A stretch of 64,000 bases of DNA, taken from the NCBI RefSeq assembly GCF_001039355.2, contig NW_019774947.1:1-64000 (forward strand), in the 5' to 3' direction. Position numbers and translations under genes: made by a program. Positions 61,241-64,000 of the stretch are shown piece by piece; within the stretch, counting starts at the first letter, position 1; every line of letters begins with the position of its first letter. The DNA is from Lingula anatina. Its lineage: Eukaryota > Brachiopoda > Lingulata > Lingulida > Lingulidae. The notes below the pieces were generated by a model. It saw only the letters and a program-made list of their open reading frames with translations. It had not been told where the DNA came from and did no database searches.

Positions 61241-62430
61241 TTTAAAGGACCCGTTTTTAGGGTTGTTTGTGAAAGTGAAACTGCATGAAGGAAGTGAATT
61301 TGAAGTGATTAGGCATTAGAAGTATTTTGACATTGTAAGTAAATTTATATTGCATTATAATTATATTTTTACGTGGATATATATCTTTTCTGTACACATA
61401 TCAGTCCCCGATGTCAGTCGTCGCTGTCGTTACCGTGCACTTTCAGAGATACACTGAAAAGGTGCATATCTATTACTCCGACGGGACTTTTGCTCCGAAG
61501 GTTTTTTGTTCAGAGGGACTTTTGCTCTGAAGGTCTGCTATTCAGAAGCCATAGGAATTGAACATGCACTGCATATACTGCTATCAAGAATTTGCTCTAT
61601 ATACCCAATATACTAACACACACATTGCAAAATTTACAGTTTAAATCGCCTGTCTGCACATGTAAGTAATAACACTGTGTTTAAGTGCAGCTGTCCTTTT
61701 TTTCAGAACAGCAGACCTTCTGACTAAGAATCATATGGAATATCGGGCTCTCTAACCTTAGGGATATCGAACCCTTGGAACAGCAGTTGATTTTTGTACT
61801 TGGCTCCTTCAATCTTCAAAATGTCAGACCCTCGAAACAATAAACCCCTTGGAATATATGGCGTACCCCCACTGAAACACCATAAGTGAAAAATTATTTC
61901 ACTTATTGTCCTCAAACTTTGAGAAGTGATGCATGTTCAAAAATACATATACAGATCGAGTTTAAAAATCAGAAATCAGCTTAGATCACACTATTTTTCC
62001 AACAAAAGATGCTTTATATATATATATATATATATGAAATATGTTTGTAATAGAAATGGAGTGCTTTATGTTCTAGAATTTTAATGAATGTTTGTTTCAA
62101 GTCAAGGTTCTGCATTTATGGTTTATATTCTTGAATGTGATTGTCAGGAATACTTTTACACGCATCAGGGTATTTCCAGTTTGCTTTCTTGAAATTAAAA
62201 TGATGAAAGAGAGGATTTCAGTTTTAGTCAATTTAACTCACTATGAAATTATGAAAATATGTATTTCCATGTTTGTGTGTGTGTGTGTTTGTGTATATTG
62301 ATGTACTTATTATCTTATACAATTTTTTTCTATGTGAAAAATTTAACTTGAATCTAGTATCTAGTTAATTTTTACTTCGTTACTTATTTCAGTTTACATT
62401 CATGATACAGATTATCACAGCAAACTTGCT

Positions 62431-62519
62431 ATGAAGTTCGGAAAAGACTTTGGAACATTTTCCTTTAGGTGGGACCAGGTAGTGACCGCAGTATTGAAAA
62501 AGTATCCAAATCCTTATAG
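62431..62519 (+). CDS. PRELI-domain protein, first coding exon only (rest outside window)
   Basis: The exon opens at 62393 after TTATTTCAG, has an ATG at 62431 and ends TATAG|GTAAGA, giving 29 complete codons plus two bases. The peptide begins MKFGKDFGTFSFRWDQVVTA and ends KKYPNPYR. The W-D/E-Q-V...YPNP pattern is the N-terminus of PRELI/Ups proteins (human PRELID1 family). These move phospholipids such as phosphatidic acid between mitochondrial membranes together with TRIAP1. The next exon should lie beyond 64000 unless the sequence order is disturbed by the duplication around it. PRELID1 versus PRELID3 cannot be decided from 30 residues. Confidence 0.75.
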
Positions 62520-62609
62520 GTAAGACTTCTAGAGTACAGCTTAATCGATAAAGCTCTAGATAGCTAGACTGAGAGGCTTAGGTCTAACTAGAACTGCTGG
62601 CAGTGATTN

Positions 62610-62631
62610 TACAGACACATCTGTGTCTGTA
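62610..62631. repeat. second, truncated copy of the TACAGACACA palindrome
   Basis: TACAGACACA, then TC, then its inverse complement, immediately after the N at 62609. Its arms are a subset of those at 28643-28670. Confidence 0.85.
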
Positions 62632-62642
62632 CATAACAAAAA

Positions 62643-63522
62643 GTAATAGTTTTCCATTCATAACGTTTCCCAGCAGGCATAGTCGAGTTGGATCAACGTT
62701 GAAAACAGGTTGATATGTTGAATTGCTGTTGATCTACCTAATTAAATTCAACGTAAAATCAACTTTGATCCAGCCACATCAAAACACCGTCATAATGTGA
62801 TGTTGACTCAACGTTGTATTTTGGTCATTGACACAACCTTACAGACATGGATTGTAATTTAAAATATTACTTATTGAAAAAGTGATACTTTATCAATACT
62901 GTAATTAACTTTATCAAAATAATAAAAAAAGTGTTTTAAAGTAAAAGTGACAGTTGTTTTGTGTCTTTAGTGAACTAGTGAATTTTCTTAACTTGTTATT
63001 CAGAAATACATTCCAATAAACTGAATTCCTTGCAAGGTCAGCTAACACTAGGATGAATAAGTTGCTGTAAATGTGATGGAGTGAGTTTAATAAAGTTGAC
63101 AGCTCTCGGTACCCTGTTATAATAGATAGACAGGTTGAGGTTACTGTGACTTTGTTGACTTTGTGACTTGGAAATTTTAACTTAAAGACCATACATATAC
63201 ACCCTACATATATTTAGCCATCAAACATGTCCTACTGCTAAGCACATCCAGGCTAAAAGGGTGTACCATGCTTAGGAGCTAAATGCGTTGAAAAAATCAG
63301 ACAAAGCAGGCACTTGGATGTTTTTACAGTGTACCTTATAATTGCATGTGTACCTGTGTTTTGTACCAAAAATAAAAACAGTTCAGGTCCTTTTAATGTC
63401 TTTTCATGCAAGAATGTTGTCTAACAACTGGGGTTGATACAGTGTCAATGTTTATCCAACGTATTATCAACGTTATGGTTCAACAATTTGCCCGCTGGGT
63501 TTGTGGTGGTAGTGCACAAATT

Positions 63523-63559
<37 letters not shown>

Positions 63560-64000
63560 TCAATTTTGATGCAATATTATCACCCAATTTTAATTATCTA
63601 CTAGTACTGTATGTAACATGAATATTTGGAAAATTTGATGACCATTTGTGGGAGTCCCAAGTCCCACACTGAAAATGCCAATTATGTGAAAAATGAAAAT
63701 TTCATAAAGAACTGCATTGCTTCCAGAAGAGCTACCATGGATATTAAAAAAATGTGACTAGTAAATGTGATAAGCAAAGGTCTTCATGCCCATGGAACTT
63801 CAGTGTCACACCTAGAAAATGCCAAACTGTAAACAAGAGAAATTTGCTAATTTAGACCAATCATTTGTCCAAATTCTTTTGCTGCGTAGTTACAATTTGA
63901 CCTTAACTTCACATACTCCGCATAAATGCCTCAGTTTAGAAAATGTTATAAAGTGCTGTATTTTTTGAAAAAGAGATCGTAACGCAAGCTGGAAGAAGCT
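62643..64000. repeat. copy 2 of the near-identical 1.4-kb direct repeat, including the transposon-like element (62669-63499)
   Basis: Repeats 59275-60694 with indels. The element inside is 831 bases here, ends GCCCGCTGGG with one mismatch in the terminal repeat, and lacks several AACGTTGA words present in copy 1. It is preceded by the N at 62609 and cut by the window edge. Confidence 0.9.

Larger units (their letters stand above)
58821..62392. other. intergenic/5' region ahead of the PRELI-domain gene
   Basis: No exon identified with confidence. A donor-like CAAG|GTAAAA at about 60724 in a slightly GC-richer patch could end a 5' UTR exon for the PRELI gene. The stretch also holds copy 1 of a transposon-like element, a 10-bp tandem repeat, a (TA)n run and a single N at 61063. 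Confidence 0.45.

Noticed and set aside
61018-61319. Frames with a repeated MDRNGPKW-like or HFGPFLSISV-like peptide
   Set aside because: Direct translation of the 10-bp tandem repeat; contains an N and lacks other coding signs.
1-64000. tRNA, rRNA, CRISPR, operon or prophage features
   Set aside because: None recognised by eye; the window is intron-rich eukaryotic DNA. A covariance-model scan would be needed to exclude small RNA genes.

Overview
The window is AT-rich animal genomic DNA. Genes are split into many short exons by GT-AG introns (plus two GC-AG introns). It contains microsatellites, small inverted-repeat elements and scattered N gaps. The families present (Mondo/ChREBP, Popeye-domain, synaptotagmin-like Rab27 effector, PRELI, a MOLO1/TPM-domain protein and a coral-type allene oxide synthase-lipoxygenase fusion) point to an invertebrate, probably marine. 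I cannot fix the phylum from sequence alone. All exon models below were assembled by hand from splice sites, reading phase and family similarity, with no transcript data.

Layout from left to right: (1) 37-2063 (+): last seven coding exons of a Mondo/MLXIP-type bHLH-ZIP factor, followed by a long 3' UTR/intergenic stretch. (2) 5389-12224 (-): a complete 11-exon, 1064-residue fusion of a catalase-related allene oxide synthase (AOS) domain, a PLAT domain and a lipoxygenase (LOX) domain. It converges on the Mondo gene. (3) 12225-14458: no gene seen; one 112-bp gap. (4) 14459-16582 (+): a four-exon Popeye-domain gene. (5) 17198-19978 (-), with a possible 5' UTR exon near 21986: a five-exon MOLO1/TPM-domain secreted or anchored protein, convergent with the Popeye gene. 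(6) about 23930-58820 (+): a complete synaptotagmin-like protein (SYTL/bitesize type) of 1615 residues with 14 coding exons, two candidate 5' UTR exons and very large introns. (7) 58820-64000: repeats, a transposon-like element with CAACGTTGA-type subterminal repeats, and the first coding exon of a PRELI-domain gene at 62431-62519.

The most striking object is the AOS-LOX fusion. Its frame is uninterrupted over 11 exons and its length nearly equals the coral enzyme. Yet two of the five expected LOX iron ligands are replaced (His to Arg759, His to Tyr941). In the AOS domain the Thr beside the distal His is Tyr87, the distal Asn is Ser157, and the Arg of the proximal R-x-x-x-Y motif is Leu363. 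It therefore reads as a conserved double pseudoenzyme, or an enzyme with changed chemistry. These comparisons rest on my recollection of the coral and human family members, not on a computed alignment.

Three near-identical direct duplications (34902-37979, 40312-45677, and 59275-60694 with 62643-64000) each have an N-run at or beside the junction. They look like unmerged haplotypes rather than real tandem duplications. Their copies differ by small indels, including microsatellite and subterminal-repeat differences.

The genes do not form a functional cluster. They are ordinary neighbours: a glucose-sensing transcription factor, an oxylipin-type fusion, a cAMP-binding membrane protein, a receptor-modulator-like protein, a vesicle-tethering Rab27 effector and a mitochondrial lipid-transfer protein.
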